The position numbers and the translations under genes are program-made. From Pseudomonadota bacterium (lineage in GTDB: Bacteria > Pseudomonadota > Alphaproteobacteria > Sphingomonadales > Sphingomonadaceae), in contig JAFAED010000323.1 of the NCBI GenBank assembly GCA_023424275.1, positions 1 through 6,413 of the forward strand: a stretch of 6,413 nucleotides of DNA, written 5' to 3'. This document shows positions 5,411 to 6,413 of this stretch, piece by piece. Numbering within the stretch: position 1 is the stretch's first letter; each line of letters begins with the position of its first letter. Under the pieces are notes generated by a model, which searched no databases, was not told the DNA's origin, and saw only the letters and a program-made list of their open reading frames with translations.

Positions 5411-6413
5411 TCCGTTCGATATCGGCGCCGACGGCCTGGAGCTTTTCCTCGAGCCGTTCATAACCGCGATCGAGGTGATAGACGCGGTTGACCTCGGTCG
5501 TGCCCTGCGCGGCAAGGCCGGCGATGATCAGGCTCATCGAGGCGCGGAGGTCGGTCGCCATCACCGGGGCGCCGACGAGGTGATCGACACCGCGCACCAC
5601 CGCACTGCGGCCGCGTACATCGATGTCGCAGCCCATGCGCGCGAGTTCGGGAACATGCATATAGCGGTTCTCGAAGATCGTTTCGGTGAACAGCGACGCG
5701 CCCTTGCCGAGCGTTGCCATCGCCATGAACTGCGCCTGCATGTCGGTCGCGAAGCCCGGATAGGGTGCGGTCGACAGGGTGACGGGTTCGGCGCGACCCG
5801 ACATCGCGACACGGATGCCGCCCTTGGTTTCCTCGACCGTCGCACCGGCCTGGCGGAGCGCCGACAGCGTGGCTTCCATTTCGTCGGCTTTGGCGCCGAC
5901 CAGTTCGACATCGCCTTCGGTAATCACCGCGGCGCAGGCATAGCTGCCGGCTTCGATACGGTCCGCCATCACGCGATAGGTCGCGCCATGGAGGCGGTCG
6001 ACGCCTTCGATCGTCAGCGTTTCGGTGCCGATACCCTCGATATGCGCGCCCATCGCGACGAGGCAGTTGCAGAGGTCGACGATCTCCGGCTCGCGCGCGG
6101 CATTTTCGAGCACGCAGGTGCCCTTGGCGAGCACCGCAGCCATCAGCGCATTTTCGGTCGCGCCGACCGACACGACAGGGAAGGTGAATTTGCCGCCGGG
6201 CAGGCGTCCGCGCCCGGGTGCGCTCGCCTTCACATAGCCCGACGCGAGCTCGATCTCGGCGCCGAAGGCCTCGAGCGCCTTCAGGTGAAGGTCGATCGGG
6301 CGGTTGCCGATCGCGCAGCCGCCGGGCAGCGATACCGTCGCCTCGCCCGCACGCGCGAGTAGCGGGCCGAGCACGAGGATCGACGCGCGCATCTTGCGCA
6401 CGATGTCATAGGG
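5397..6413 (-). CDS. murA: UDP-N-acetylglucosamine 1-carboxyvinyltransferase, C-terminal part (5' end outside window)
   Basis: MurA transfers enolpyruvate from phosphoenolpyruvate to UDP-GlcNAc, the first committed step of peptidoglycan synthesis in the cytoplasm. The frame is open to the window edge, and 338 residues are visible, ending at TAA 5399-5397. Aligning from memory with E. coli MurA (419 residues), about 82 N-terminal residues are missing, including the Lys22/Asn23 pair. All later landmarks are present: Cys in LPGGCAIG (Cys codon 6317-6315, equivalent to Cys115, the fosfomycin target), Arg five residues on (Arg120), [18 protein letters not shown] (Asp305), [11 protein letters not shown] (Arg331), MATDLRAS (Asp369 and Arg371) and DRGYER (Arg397). 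The presence of Cys rather than Asp predicts the usual fosfomycin-sensitive active site. There is no frameshift and the C-terminus is of normal length. It converges on the hydrolase gene and overlaps it by 14 bases. Confidence 0.97.
   Translation of the reverse strand, partial: PYDIVRKMRASILVLGPLLARAGEATVSLPGGCAIGNRPIDLHLKALEAFGAEIELASGYVKASAPGRGRLPGGKFTFPVVSVGATENALMAAVLAKGTCVLENAAREPEIVDLCNCLVAMGAHIEGIGTETLTIEGVDRLHGATYRVMADRIEAGSYACAAVITEGDVELVGAKADEMEATLSALRQAGATVEETKGGIRVAMSGRAEPVTLSTAPYPGFATDMQAQFMAMATLGKGASLFTETIFENRYMHVPELARMGCDIDVRGRSAVVRGVDHLVGAPVMATDLRASMSLIIAGLAAQGTTEVNRVYHLDRGYERLEEKLQAVGADIERISAG

Noticed and set aside
5199..6362. Forward open frame of 387 codons across the murA region
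   Set aside because: The reverse strand encodes an unmistakable MurA with all active-site motifs. The forward product is low-complexity Ala, Arg, Asp, His and Gly with no recognisable domain.

Overview
The window is GC-rich bacterial chromosomal DNA. Third codon positions favour G or C, but GAA, TAT, AAT and GAT remain common. Together with two GTG starts, this suggests an alphaproteobacterium, probably a sphingomonad such as Sphingopyxis or Sphingomonas. That assignment is an inference from codon style and protein flavour; no rRNA or other marker is present. I see no mobile element, CRISPR array, tRNA or phage gene, and the content looks like ordinary core genome.

Layout: (1) 1-819, + strand, is the C-terminal two thirds of argininosuccinate synthase (argG), followed by a short GC-rich hairpin that may be a terminator. 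(2) 820-1348 is a gap of about 530 bases between confident genes. It holds one plausible 61-residue ORF (1055-1240), an AT-richer patch near 974-1012 and a two-part inverted repeat just before the next gene. (3) 1349-5410 is a same-strand cluster: a membrane-anchored protein with a glycine-rich tail, a PLP-dependent threonine-aldolase-type enzyme, an EamA/DMT-family transporter starting inside the aldolase stop codon (GTGA overlap), and an exported alpha/beta hydrolase. Gaps are 41, -4 and 35 bases, so the first three genes, and perhaps all four, may be co-transcribed. (4) 5397-6413, - strand, is the C-terminal 338 residues of MurA, the first committed enzyme of peptidoglycan synthesis. It converges on the hydrolase, and the two 3' ends overlap by 14 bases.

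Functionally, argG (arginine biosynthesis) and murA (cell wall) are housekeeping genes cut by the window edges. The likeliest functional pair is the aldolase and the transporter. The aldolase family splits L-threonine or allo-threonine (and related beta-hydroxy amino acids) into glycine and an aldehyde, and the EamA superfamily includes threonine/homoserine exporters such as RhtA, so a shared amino-acid substrate is reasonable but unproven. The glycine-tailed protein and the hydrolase have no function I can assign. I found no convincing previously undescribed system. The points most worth checking are the glycine-rich tail, the aldolase-exporter coupling, a possible leader peptide before the aldolase, the inverted repeat before the hydrolase, and the overlapping convergent 3' ends.
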